NCBI RefSeq assembly: GCF_019320115.1
Contig: NC_089587.1
Span: 88,988,939-89,052,938 of the forward strand
Length of the DNA: 64,000 nucleotides
Direction: 5' to 3'
Source of the DNA: Miscanthus floridulus
Taxonomy: Eukaryota; Streptophyta; Magnoliopsida; Poales; Poaceae
The notes beneath the pieces were generated by a model. It saw nothing but the letters and a program-made list of their open reading frames with translations, ran no database searches and was not told the DNA's origin. Position 1 is the first letter of the stretch; the number at the start of each line of letters is the position of its first letter. Position numbers and translations under genes: made by a program. This document shows, piece after piece, positions 33,597-44,407 of this stretch.

Positions 33597-34760
33597 GAAC
33601 TACTGTTCTGTAGCTAGCCATAAAATAACTTATTCAGTGGCTACTTTGAGTTACGATAGTTACTATGCTAATTTATGAGACTACAGTAACTCCTTACTAA
33701 ATGATTTACTATAACATTATGGTAAATATCACCGTGAGTTGTAGTAACACGAGTATCGTAAATGCATATTCATGTTATCGTAAATTGGTACAAACATTAT
33801 CGTAAATCAAGGTGGCTATATAATAATTTATTCTATGGCCAGCTGCAGAATAGCCTTACCATATATATATATATATATATAGCACGAACAAAGTGACAAT
33901 CGAAAAAAGAGATGTTGTATAGTCTCAAAAGAGCTGCAGCAATAAAATTTTAGATCACCATACCAATTCCTTTTTTCTAGATTGTCTTTAGTCAGAATGC
34001 CCCCCCTCCCCCCCCCTTTTTAAGGTACCAAAGAAATATCTTAATTTTCAGCAGTACCTTAATTTTTTAAATAGAGCATTTGTCAGGAACAACGACACGT
34101 TGAAGGATATACTAGCTTGTACCAATCAATCAAATTATCATCCCTCAAAGCCATCCAAAAAGAAACATTCAATGGAGTAGTGCTTAAAACTTTAGCAACC
34201 ATGTCATCCTTCTTCCTTATGATATGGTAAAGATTAGGGTAGACTACTCCTGGCGGTTTATCTCCAACCCAAGTGTCTTTCCAAAGTCTAATTTCGGTGC
34301 CACTGTTGACTCAGAAATGCCCACATTCCAAAAATTTCGGTGCCAACGGTTTAAGATTTTTGGCATGGTTTAGATCATGTTCCATAAAAGGATTGTGTCA
34401 TATGTGTGTATTGGAATTTTGAGAGTCCATCATCCACTAAATGTGGAATCCCTGATATCTCCATTAACCTTGGCCCTTTCAATGAGAACCGCCAACATAT
34501 CAGCTACTAAGTTGAAAAGAAGAGGAGATAGGAGATTTCCTTGTCTAAGTCCTTTCGTAGTCTGAAAATAGTGGCCAATGTCTTCATTCGCCTTAATTCC
34601 CACGCTACCCCCTCTCACAATTTGGTCAATCCATTTAAACAATAATGGTATAAATCCTTTCATTCTCAATGTTTGTTGAAGGAAAAACCAATTAACCTTG
34701 CCATACGCCTTCTCAAAGTCTAATTTTAAAATTACCCCATCTACTTTTTTCTTGTGCAAC
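32095..34760 (-). pseudogene. L1-type LINE ORF2, reverse transcriptase to C-terminus, decayed
   Basis: On the minus strand, from 34760 leftward: VILKLDFEKAYGKVNWFFLQ and GLRQGNLLSPLLFNLVADML (reverse transcriptase), then LWKDTWVGDKPPG, LRVPLKIKIFLWYL, NLEKRNWYGDLKFYCC (zinc-binding region) and, beyond a repeat array (32440-33885), GTWL-like and ATALCWAIWLNRNG segments. The order is that of one plant LINE ORF2. The catalytic FADD box is missing because the part after VADMLA is deleted. The canonical ...RQGDPLSP reads RQGNLLSP. It lies tail to tail with the plus-strand LINE scrap at 31560. Confidence 0.8.
32440..33885. repeat. MITE-type array of direct and inverted repeats inside the LINE
   Basis: Units of roughly 270-290 bases contain TCGTAAATTAACATAGTAAT, GGCTACAGAATAAGTTATT, TTACGATAATTTTATATAC and TAGTAAACCACTTAGTAAGG. 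They repeat directly about three times on the left, then appear inverted on the right. The two halves meet at a (TA)n run at 33300-33348. A (CT)n/(TA)n run lies at 33555-33596 and another (TA)n at 33863-33882. No coding potential. Confidence 0.75.
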
Positions 34761-34764
34761 TCAT

Positions 34765-35165
34765 GAATAGTTTATGTAAAATGACCATAGCCTAGGGTTA
34801 GCAACCGGACCCTGCCTCCGTGGTCCGGACCCGAGGTGACTCGGGTTCGGAGCTCTCAGTGATGCTTCGTTCACTTTGTTTCTTCGTGACCTTTACGTTC
34901 GGCTCGGTTCCATCCTTCGTGCTTGGACTTTGCTTGGTTTATTGAGTCTTCCATTGTGCTTCTAATGCCTTGCTTTAGATGTTGATCATCGAATCACCTC
35001 ATCGTCTTCGTCCAAGTCATGTTTGCACCCTGTTGGACTACAAACAATCAATTGCAAACACATTAGTCCAATTTGGTCTTGTTGATCATCAAACACCAAA
35101 ATCCAAAGTAAAATGGGTCGAGGTCCATTTTTGTTACTCTCCTCTATTGTTTTGCTTTTATTTGG
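34765..35165. other. unassigned sequence, likely repeat
   Basis: The start has close inverted GGTCCGGACC-type motifs (34805-34835). The rest is unremarkable and I recognise no gene. Confidence 0.25.
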
Positions 35166-35171
35166 GTTGTA

Positions 35172-35430
35172 CTTCCTCCATCCCAAATAATAAGTCATTC
35201 CAACTTTCTTGGAGAGTCAAAATATCTCAAGTTTGACCAAAGTTATAGAGAGAATTACAAAGATTTATGATATCAAATAGGTATAATATAAAAATATAAT
35301 TAGTAAAGAATCTAATGATACTTATTTAACATCATAAATGTTATTATTTTATTATATAAATTTAGTCAAACTTGAAATGCTTTCACTCTGTAAGAATTTT
35401 GAAATGGCTTATAATTTGGGATGGAGGGAG
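35172..35430. mobile_element. Stowaway-type MITE, copy 2
   Basis: Same family as 1039-1297. It starts CTTCCTCCATCCCAAATAAT and ends TTGGGATGGAGGGAG, with TA at 35170-35171 and 35431-35432. Both copies are 259 bp. The middle is inverted relative to copy 1 in places (GTCAAACTTGA and CAAGTTTGACC arms). Confidence 0.9.
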
Positions 35431-35439
35431 TAACATTTT

Positions 35440-36088
35440 AATCCTTCCATTAGGTTGAAATGCATTAACAGAGATATGTTAGCAGCCATACAAAGGCCCA
35501 ACTCTTGTTCATCCCTAGGACAGCGGCCATCCTTGCAAGTACAAAGGCCCAAATCTCGACACACAAACGTTAACCTGTGGTCGGTGGCGGCGGCGCTGGA
35601 GCTCCAATGCATGCACAGCCCATTGCGCGTAGTGACGTTCCGATCGCAGACCCTAGGATGTAGCCGTTTGCAATGATGTTGTCCCTCCAGAGGCCGGTGG
35701 TGCCCTGGCGCATGCGAGCACCGTCGCCGTCGCCGCCAGGCAGTTGGCACGCGAACGTGAGGCAGAGTTCCACATTGCACAGGTTGCACTAGTACGTGTT
35801 GTACGTCCATGCATCGTTGTCAAGTCGTCTGGCGTTCCGATCGTGCCCAGCGGCGTTGAGACAGCTGCGGCCGCCACGGCCGCCATGCCCGTTCATGTGG
35901 GGCTGCGGTGCCTAGAGCAGCTATCCTGTCCGGAGTGTAAGGTATGAAGCTAAAATAAGAAGAATATTATTAGATTAGAAGTTGTGTTATGTAGTTTCCT
36001 TCTTCTTGCATTACTCATGCATATATACTCTGTCCTACTGCTACATCTACATATAGGTAGGTTAGAGGTCTGGTTCATCAAAGCTACC
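35440..36088. other. GC-rich unassigned stretch, possible gene relic
   Basis: Minus-strand readings between about 35945 and 35440 are cysteine-rich in more than one frame (for example CRDLGLCTCKDGRC). I recognise no family, intron or start, so I do not call a gene. Confidence 0.2.
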
Positions 36089-36591
36089 TGTTGGGGATTT
36101 AATTTCGCCAAGAAAACTCAGCCCCTGAAACTTTGAAGTTGAAATTATGATTTCTATAACAAAATTTACTTGTAGGAAGAAGTAATGAAGCGAAGGTGGA
36201 AATTTGACTTCGTAAGAAAGATTTCGTCTTCGTTGGTGAAAAGAAGAAAGCAAGAATTACGCGAAGACAAGAGTTTGACTTCGCCTAACATTCTGAGAGA
36301 AGAAGAAAATCAAAGCAGAAATCGACTAAGTCTGGAAGACGAAGACATCGATGGAGTTGATGTACAAAAGTTGAAGAATGAAGGCTCAAGAGAGGAAAAA
36401 GACTACTTTGCCTTTGTAGTTGAAAAGGGTTGTAACCATTTGAATTGGGGGTAAAATAGTCATTCTATGTAAAGTACAAAGACAAGGACCCCTATAAATA
36501 CCCCATCTGACATGTACAATATGATCATGAAATGAATACAACTTGGTCTTGTGTTCAAAGTTTTGATGCTTGAGTAATTTCCTAACTAACA
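36089..36591 (+). repeat. 5' LTR of the Tat-type Ty3-gypsy element
   Basis: Runs from TGTTGGGGATTTAATTTCG to TTTCCTAACTAACA (TG/CA ends). A TATAAAT box is at 36493-36499 and the region upstream has several GAAG/CTTCG motifs. A primer-binding site directly follows. Confidence 0.8.
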
Positions 36592-36618
36592 TCTAGCGCC
36601 CACCGTTTGCGGGTGCTC
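36592..36618 (+). promoter_or_regulatory. primer-binding site region
   Basis: TCTAGCGCCCACCGTTTGCG immediately after the LTR resembles the GCGCCCACCG type of primer-binding site found in Tat-type plant elements. The matching tRNA is not assigned. Confidence 0.55.
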
Positions 36619-36645
36619 GAAAACTCTCACGACCACGCGAAGCTA

Positions 36646-38100
36646 ATGGGCAGACCTAACAAGAAAGTTACCACTAGGGTAACCGAAGATGGCCCACCAA
36701 TAGTCGAAGACCAAAGTCTCGAAAAAGATACACCCCAAGACCCAAATTCTTCAAAGGCAAGCGAAGCCGAAGATCAAAGACTCAAAGAATTAGAAGAACA
36801 AGTGCTGAGAAAGCAAAAAGAACTTGAAGAATGTCGTGCAAGAGCAAGAGAAAAGTATCTCAAACAAAGAATAGAAGAAGCTGAAGCCACTCTTCAAGAA
36901 CTAAATGAGCAACTCCAAAGCGCAAGCCATGAAGTTATACATTTAGATGAACCAAATTTAGCAACAAAAGTTTCTCAAGAGAAGAATTCCCAAAAGTCAT
37001 TCATATTAATTGACACAAGCTCTCCCTTGTCAATAAATTTGCAGCTAGTGCAATGGCCCTTGGGGTACAAATTCAACATGATACCAACTTTTGATGGCCA
37101 ATCTGACCCAAGGCAATTTTTGATGAGTTTTGAAGCCGCAGTAATTTCTGGGGGTGGCGATGAAACTACATTAGCAAAATCTCTTGTCATGGCAGTTAAA
37201 GGACCAACACAACAATGGTACTCTTCACTAAAAGCAAAATCCATACATTCATGGGATCAACTTAAAGCAAATTTACTTATAGACTTTCAAGGATTCCAAC
37301 CAGCTGGCCTCTCAGATATAGATCTATTCAATTGCAACCAATAAATCAAAGAGCCCCCCTGAGCCAGTACTTCAAAAGATTCATTCAAATCAAGGCACAA
37401 ATTCCTAATATCCCAGACGAAGTGGTGATAATAGCCGTAATCAAAGGGCTTCGAGTAGGGCAATGTGCTTCTCATTTTGCTCGAGAAAAACCAAGTACAA
37501 TTGCTGAGATTTACGAAGTCATTTAAAAATATTGCAAGTCAGATGATGATTACAGAAAGAATTGAATAAGAAAACAACATCAGGGCTCAAATCAAGCAAA
37601 GCAGCAACAACTTCCATCCTCCAAGACCAAACAACTATGAGCGAAGACCATTTTCACCGCACAATCAAGTCAATCAAATTGAGAATGACAACAATTCAAT
37701 AGCTGAATTATTATGCTCATCAAAACCAATATAACTAGCGAAGTCAATTCAATGAAAGAACATTTGAAAGAGGTGGCTTCGGCACAAGAGGATGATGAGG
37801 AAGAGGAAAAGGAAAAACACCTTTAAAACATGAAGATATGTACTGCATTATTCATGGGAAATGGGCTGGACATACATCTAAAATGTGTCCCAAAGTTAAG
37901 AAAAGCTTCGAAGAAGCCCAAGAAGAAAACAGGGCACCAAGCCAATCAAAAATTGTCAATCATGTGAGGCAAGAACAGCAAAGTCCTTGTCAAACTTATT
38001 ATCCAATGCATTATGGACATACCCAAGCCCTACTTCCAGGACCACCTCCTGCATACAGCTATGAACCACTAGCAATGTATCATCCCATGCAAAATTAATG
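36646..38100 (+). pseudogene. gag of the Tat-type element
   Basis: The likely start is the ATG at 36646 (MGRPNKKV). A charged coiled-coil (LKELEEQVLRKQKELEE and onward, 36780-36930) precedes the retrotransposon gag core, with FDGQSDPRQFLMSFEAAV and QQWYSSLKAKSIHSWDQLK. The frame moves at about 37330 (LSQYFKRFIQIKAQIPN) and again before 37838. From there a zinc-knuckle-like CIIHGKWAGHTSKMC begins the frame that continues through integrase. Gag makes the virus-like particle. Here it is broken by at least two frameshifts. Confidence 0.75.
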
Positions 38101-38155
38101 GAGGCAAAATCAATCTCAGCAATCTAACGTTCAATCAGCACAACCCGAAGCTTCA

Positions 38156-40345
38156 GTGGCAAACAACAACCCACAAAACAGCCAAGCCAAAAAAGAGAAT
38201 AACTCCCCATCAATTTCAGCAGTGAACAATAATGCAATCATCCCAAGCAGAGGAAGAATATTAACAATCATGGGAGGAAACAACATGGACCATGAAAATA
38301 ATAGTCAAAGAAGAAATTACTTCCAAAGAGTAAATTCAATTTCAATGGAAGGCCCATACAAAAAAACAAGATGGTCCCATCTGCCAATCACATTTTTAGA
38401 ATAAAACCTTCAGTTTAAAGATTATCCACATATGGATGCTATGGTAATCGAAACAAACATAGATGGTTGGGTAGTCTCAAAAATATTGGTTGATGGAGGT
38501 AGCTCCACTGGCATTATATTTACATCAACAATTGATGCCATGAAAATTGATCGCAAAATGTTATGAAGAGCTGAGCACCCACTTTATGGCTTCGGCGGGA
38601 AAAAGATCCACTCAATTGGAAGAATAATTTTGCCAGTTTCTTTTGGAACAGTAAGCAATGCAAGAACAGAGCAAATATCATTTGATGTGGTTGACATGTA
38701 CTATCCATACAATGCAGTCTTTGGAAGAGGAACTTTAAATGCATTCGAAGCAGTCATAAGCTACTCATACTTATGTATGAAAATACCAGCAATAAATGGA
38801 GTAATCACAGTACACGCAGACCAAACTGAGGCAAGAAACATTGAAAAAGAGTACACTCCAGGACAAAAGAATGTTCACGCAATCATTGAAGGAGAAAAAG
38901 AAGAAACAAAAAATGCGAAGCCTCAAACCAAAGCTCAAGCTTGTGAAGAAACAAAAGGAGTACCTCTTGATCTATTAGTCCTAGACAAACAAGTCATCAT
39001 TGGTACTGGACTTTCTCAAGAAGAAGAGGATAAACTTGTAGAATTTCTTCAAAGCAACAAAGATATATTTGCTTGGTCATCTAAAGACTTAAGAGGAGTC
39101 AGCAGAGATATAATTGAGCACAAACTAGACATTGATCCAAAAGTCAGACCAAAAAAGCAAAAGTTAAGAAAACTAGCCAAAGACAGAGTTCAGGCTGCCA
39201 AAGCTAAAGTTCAAAGATTACTTGATGCAAAAGTTATAAGAGAAGTTTAATTCATAACTTGGCTCGCAAACATTGTCATGGTCAGGAAGAAGAATGGAAA
39301 ATGGCGAATGTGCATCGATTTCACAGATCTCAATAAAGCATGCCCAAAAGATAATTTCCCACTACCAAGAATTGACACACTAGTCGATCAAGCAGCCAGA
39401 AGTGAACTGCTAAGTTTTTTGGATTGTTTTTCTGATTATCATCAAATTTGGATGAGAAAAGAAGATGAAGAATTCACAAGTTTTATCACCCCATTTTGGA
39501 CCTACTATTTTGAAAGGATGGTAGAGGGGCAGCGCAATGCTAGCACACCATTTGTTAGAATGACTTCAACAGTGCTACGCGAACAAATTGGCAAAAATCT
39601 ACTCACATATGTTGATGACATAGTAGTCAAAAGCAAGAAAAGATGAGATCATATCAAAGACCTCCAAGAAACATTTACAAATATTAGGGAAGCAAATTTA
39701 AAGTTGAATCCTGAAAAGTGCACCTTCGGAGTCCAAAAGGGCAAAATTCTAGGCTGCATTGTATCAGCAAAGGGAATCGATCCAAACCCAGTCAAAGTCC
39801 AGGTAATCTTAAACATGAAAGTTCCTAAAAATATAAAGGATGTCCAAAAATTGATAGGAAGACTTACCGCCTTAAACAGGTTTATTTTAAAATCAGCAGA
39901 GCGAAGTCTGCCGATATTTCAAGCACTCAAGGGAACAAAAAGAGACTTCGCATAGGGACCTTCGCAACAACATGCATTCGAACAAATAAAAAGTTACTTG
40001 TTAAAGCCAAATACTCTAACTACACCAACCTCGGGGCCTGAATTGCTCCTATATGTCTCAGCAACAGAAAGTGCAGTGAGTGCAGTCTTTGTTGAAGAAC
40101 AGGAAAATGAACACAAAAAAAGACAAGTCCCAGTCTACTTTGTTTCAGAAGCTCTGTCTGGCTCAAAAATCTATTACTCGAAGATCGAGAAAATAGCTTA
40201 TGCAGTTTTAACTGCAGCAAGAAAATTAAAACATTATTTCAAAGCTCACAAAATCAGAATACCAACAAATTATCCTCTGAAAGAAGTTCTACAAAGTTGC
40301 AGATCATCTGGAAGATTGGGAAAATGGGTAGCGAAACTATCTTAG
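38156..40345 (+). pseudogene. protease, reverse transcriptase and RNase H of the Tat-type element
   Basis: In one continuous frame (interrupted by stops only): protease with ILVDGGSSTGIIF at about 38490, a linker, then RT with RKKNGKWRMCIDFTDLNKAC, PLPRIDTLVDQ and the active-site YVDD at about 39610. VPKNIKDVQKLIGRLTALNR follows, then RNase H (LLLYVSATESAVSAVF, VYFVSEALSGSKIYY). Stops at 38402-38404, 39248-39250, 39644-39646, 39953-39955 and 40343-40345 are each explicable as one C-to-T or G-to-A change. The enzyme would copy element RNA into DNA in the cytoplasm. Confidence 0.85.
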
Positions 40346-40402
40346 CATTACATCGAATTTGAAAAAAGAACATCAACAAAATCCCAAGTCTTAGCAGACT
40401 TC

Positions 40403-40840
40403 ATGGCAAATTGGACTCCATCTCAAAATCAAAGCAAAGACAAAAAGCAATCAGACTGCATAATATATTACAATGGAGCATGGGGCTTCACAGGGGCTAG
40501 TGCAGCAGCAATAATCACATCACCTTCAGGGGTCAAAATGAGATACGCTGCAAGACTCAAATTTCAATGTACCATCAATATTGCTGAATACGAAGGTGTT
40601 TTACTCGGACTCCGAAAAGCAAGAGCAATGGGGATCTAAAGACTAATAATCAAAATAGATTCACAAGTTGTGGCTGGACACATTAAAAAAGATTACAAGG
40701 CAAGAGATCCAGAGCTAGCAAAATACTTGTAATTTTTAAGAGAACAAGAAAAATACTTTGAAGGCTTCACAGTAAAAAATATCTCAAGAACAAACAACTC
40801 AGAAGCTGACGAAATAGCAAAAGCTATAGCTCAAAATACA
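40403..40840 (+). pseudogene. second RNase H-like domain (Tat-lineage feature)
   Basis: IIYYNGAWGFTGASAAAIIT, INIAEYEGVLLGLRKARAMG and IKIDSQVVAGHIKKDY look like the extra archaeal-type RNase H found downstream of the standard one in Tat elements. The first Asp of the usual DGA appears as NGA (YYNGAW). Stops are at 40637-40639 and about 40730. Confidence 0.75.
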
Positions 40841-40843
40841 AGT

Positions 40844-42163
40844 TTGCCTCAAGATATTTTCTTCCAAGTACTAACTCATGCATCTATCAAGGCAAAGCAA
40901 GAAGTCCCAAGAGAAGTCCATATAATACAAAGCGAAGATTGGAGAGCACCAATCATGTCATACCTTCGTGGGCATTATGAACCAGAAGACGAAGTTAATG
41001 AAGTTAGAATGAAACATAGAATAAGAAATTACAAAATCATCAACAATCAATTGTACAAGCAAGGAATTTGTGAACCACTTCTCAAATGCATATCAGCAGA
41101 AGAAGGAAAAGAATTGCTATCAGAAATACATGAGGGGATTTGTGGCACACATCCAGGGGCAAGAGCCATGGTAGGAAAAGCATTCCGACAAGGATTTTAT
41201 TGACCTTCAGCACAAAGTGACAGCAAAGAAATAGTTAAATCTTGTCACAATTGTCAAATGTCTGCCAGCAAAATAAGAGCCCCAACAACAAACTTACAAA
41301 CAATAGAACCAACTTGGCCACTTGCAAGATAAGGAATTGACATAATAGGGAAATTACCCCCAGCACAAGGAAATTTCCAATATGCAGCTGTGGCAGTGGA
41401 ATATTTCACAAAGTGGATTGAAACCAAGCCAATAACAAATATGTCTTCATTCACAATGAAAACATTTTTATGGCAGAACATCATATGCCATTTTGGAATT
41501 CGAAGACACATTACAATAAACAATGGAACTCAATTTGTCAGTCAAGATTTTAGAGATTACTGTCAAAATATGGGAATCGAACTATGCTTTGCCTCGGTCA
41601 GACACCCACAGTCAAATGGGGCAGTTGAAAGAGCAAATGGAATCATATGCACTGGCATTTCTAAATGCCTAGTGGGGCTTCCTAAGGGAAAATGGGTTGA
41701 CAAATTACCAAAAGTTGTTTGGGCACACAATACAACAGTATCAAGATTAGCAAACTTTACACCATTCAAGTTGTTGTACGTAAAAGAAGCAATGACACCT
41801 GAAGAAATAAAATTTCAAGGCCCAAGAACAAACGTCCAAATAATTGAAGAAGAAGAGCAAGTAATAAGCAAGGATTTGCTCGAAGAAGAAAGAATGAAAG
41901 CAATCTAGAACCTTGAGAAGTACTACAAAGAAACAAAGAATTGGTACAACAAAAAAGTAAGACCAAGACAATTATCCCCAGACTACTTTGTTCTGAAAAG
42001 AAAGAGAAATGAAGAACCAGTTGGAAAGTTTCAATAGAAATGGGAAGGGCCATATCTTATCACAAGAACAAACAAATTGGGATCATTCCACTTGGCAAAC
42101 ATGAATGGAGAAGAAATTGACCACACCTGGAACATTGAGGTTCTACGAAGATACTACCCTTAG
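40844..42163 (+). pseudogene. integrase of the Tat-type element, second catalytic Asp changed to Asn
   Basis: A zinc-binding part (HEGICGTHPGARAMVGKAF, then CHNCQMS) is followed by the catalytic core: GIDIIGKLPP with the first Asp, ITINNGTQFVSQDF and HPQSNGAVERANG with the Glu. The family consensus at the second position is DNG; here the codon at 41519-41521 is AAC (Asn). Stops at 41201-41203 (TGA for an expected Trp), about 41330 (TAA for Trp), 41906-41908 and 42035-42037 interrupt it. TAG at 42161-42163 is the natural end after RRYYP. It would be inactive even if read through. Confidence 0.85.
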
Positions 42164-42510
42164 ACTCCAATTTTTTTTACAAGTTCTATGATAGAAGTAG
42201 ACTAGTTTTTACATTCCAAAGTTTCAATACAAATGTAAACGAGCTGCACTCTTTTTCCACTCAGGGGAAGCCCTTCACAGGGTGAGTGGTTTTTTAACGA
42301 GGCAGTCTCTATTGTAAATTCTCATCAAATATAAATGAGAAACTATTCCCCTAAGTCTTAAAAGTAAAGCAAAAAAACTAAAAAGCCAAAGAGTATACTT
42401 AAATATACTCAAATATCGGCCAAAATAAACTAAAATAGGTAGCATCATTTTTCAAACAAGCAAAAATTAATGCTAACCTATGTAAACAAATATTATATCT
42501 ACTTTTCAGT

Positions 42511-43065
42511 TTTTTCAAATTCACTAAGGTGAAATTTGACTTCTAAGCGAAGTCTACGCGTTGCCTTCGCAAAAAAGTGAAGGGACGACGTTTTTCAAAT
42601 TCACTATGGTGAAATTTGATTTCTAAGCGAAGTCTACACGTTACCTTCGCAAAAAAGTGAAGGGATGGCGTTTTTCAAATTCACTAAGGTGAAATTTGAC
42701 TTCTAAGCGAAGTCTACGCGTTGCCTTCGCCAAAAAGTGAAGAGATGGCGTTTTTCAAATTCACTAAGGTGAATTATGACTTCTAAAGAGAAGTCTACGC
42801 GTTGCCTTCACAAAAAAGTGAGGGGACGATGTTTTTCAAATTCACTAAGGTGAATTATGACTTCTAAGCAAAGTCTACGCATTGTCTTCGCAAAAAAAAA
42901 ACAAAGTAAGGGGATGGCGTTTTTTAAATTCACTAAGGTGAATTATAACTTCTAAGCGAAGTCTACGCGTTGCCTTCGCAAAAAAGTGAGGGGACGGTGT
43001 TTTTCAAATTCACTAAGGTAAATTATAATTTCTAAAATGAGGACTACACATTGCCTTCGCAAATA
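42511..43065 (+). repeat. seven 80-bp tandem repeats near the 3' end of the Tat-type element
   Basis: Repeat starts are at 42511, 42591, 42671, 42751, about 42832, about 42920 and about 43000. Each unit begins TTTTTCAAATTCACTAAGG. Each contains GCGAAG and CTTCGC as a perfect 6-bp stem around a loop with ACGCGT. Divergence rises toward the right. Non-coding. GAAG/CTTCG motifs also mark the LTR. Confidence 0.9.
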
Positions 43066-43234
43066 ATTCATACATTAACAAAAAACAAGTTTATTATAAA
43101 ATAGAATCATCTATCACATATTACAAACATTGGGAAACAAATTTACAACAAAAGTCACAAGCACTCACTTTCGAAAACTACAATAGTTGCAGCTTCACTA
43201 ATTAAGTCTTCAACAACTTTATCCAAAACACGAT

Positions 43235-44407
43235 TGTTGGTACTTATAAGTGCAAATAGAATATGAAGGATTCCGCAAGCGCATAGAATACCATTGTAGC
43301 ATTTTACTGGGAGTATTCCAGGTATCGTTATTTATATTTTACCACAGGGAAATAATGGAGTAAAGATTTATTGGATAACAAAGGAATGTCTACTAATTAA
43401 CATACTAGCATAGCTAAAGCAAGGACTAAAGGTAATGATAGAAATTAAGCATAATGATACTCAAGAGATAGATCACTAAGATAATATAAACTAGTCAATT
43501 CGGGAGAACAACGGTTGAGGTAGATTCCTATGATATTCTTATTACATGGTCAAAGTATATATACACCAAACTATAGCTAAGACTAACTCTACTCTTGTGC
43601 ACATCGGGACGCCGCTTAGACGGTAGAGCATCTAGAATAGATGACTCTACTGACGTGACTACGATTCTACAATTTAAGAACCTATTCAATTCGGCGTGGA
43701 CTACAAAGGATAGATGAGGCTGTCACCTCCCGCTGCTACCACACAACTAGAGAATGGGGTGTACTCACAGGCAGAGCATTGTATAAACACCATGCTTACA
43801 CAAGGCTCCGCTACTTAGCCCAATCGATAAACTATAGCAAGCTAAGTGCTCTATGAAACCCACACACAAAAGCAATGATAATCTTAACTAAACAAGATAT
43901 ATATTCAAAGTAAGCATAGCCATGTAAATATGAATATAATGAATTGATAATAAGTCTTACAAGATGTAGAAGTAAAGATACAAGGCTTCGCCGAGCCACC
44001 AAGACTAGATCCGGAACTTGAGCATGAGCCCAACTTGACCCTCACTCCCGAGCTACTAATCTACTACATTTTAGAGTCTAGACCTAATCCTCCTAGTGTA
44101 TCTTGATCTCTGAATGAGAGATATGAATTAAGGTTTCAGGGATGGCCTAAGGGAGGGGGGTAGGGGCTGGTATATATAGGCCGGAGCATCCATCGTGAGC
44201 CCTTGGATCAAACCGACTTAAAGAACAGCGTATATGCATCCTAGGCCCTACTTGACAGTTTTCTGAGTAAATCCTCCTATAAACATAGATTCACCAAAAC
44301 TTATGAAATTTATTAGTTTAAACCCCTAGACCTATGTTGGTGATCCTTTTTATGCATTTATATAAGTTATCTTGACGGTTTATGATGAACGTTAACTACT
44401 ATCAACA
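43235..44407 (-). repeat. 3' LTR of a large non-coding LTR element (minus orientation)
   Basis: On the minus strand it starts TGTTGATAGTAGTTAACG and ends ACTTATAAGTACCAACA. A polypurine tract (minus GTATGGGGGAGCT, about 44408-44422) precedes it. It matches, inverted, the solo LTR at 50606-51958 along its length and, more weakly, 6318-8695. It interrupts the 3' region of the Tat-type element. Confidence 0.8.

Larger units (their letters stand above)
36089..43234 (+). mobile_element. Ty3-gypsy retrotransposon, Tat lineage, 3' LTR missing
   Basis: The order is 5' LTR (36089-36591), primer-binding site, gag, protease, reverse transcriptase, RNase H, a second RNase H-like domain, integrase, a non-coding 3' region with 80-bp repeats, and then an abrupt end at the LTR of another element at 43235. 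The second RNase H-like domain after the first is a mark of the Tat lineage. The element is probably truncated by, or continues beyond, the nested insertion at its right. The LTR is short (503 bp) for the group. Confidence 0.85.

Noticed and set aside
35440..35945. Cysteine-rich minus-strand frame as a possible small secreted protein
   Set aside because: Several overlapping frames, no consistent start, signal peptide or splice sites. GC-rich composition explains the open frames.
42511..43065. Regular 80-bp repeats resembling a CRISPR array
   Set aside because: Units are whole tandem copies without unique spacers and lie inside a plant retrotransposon.
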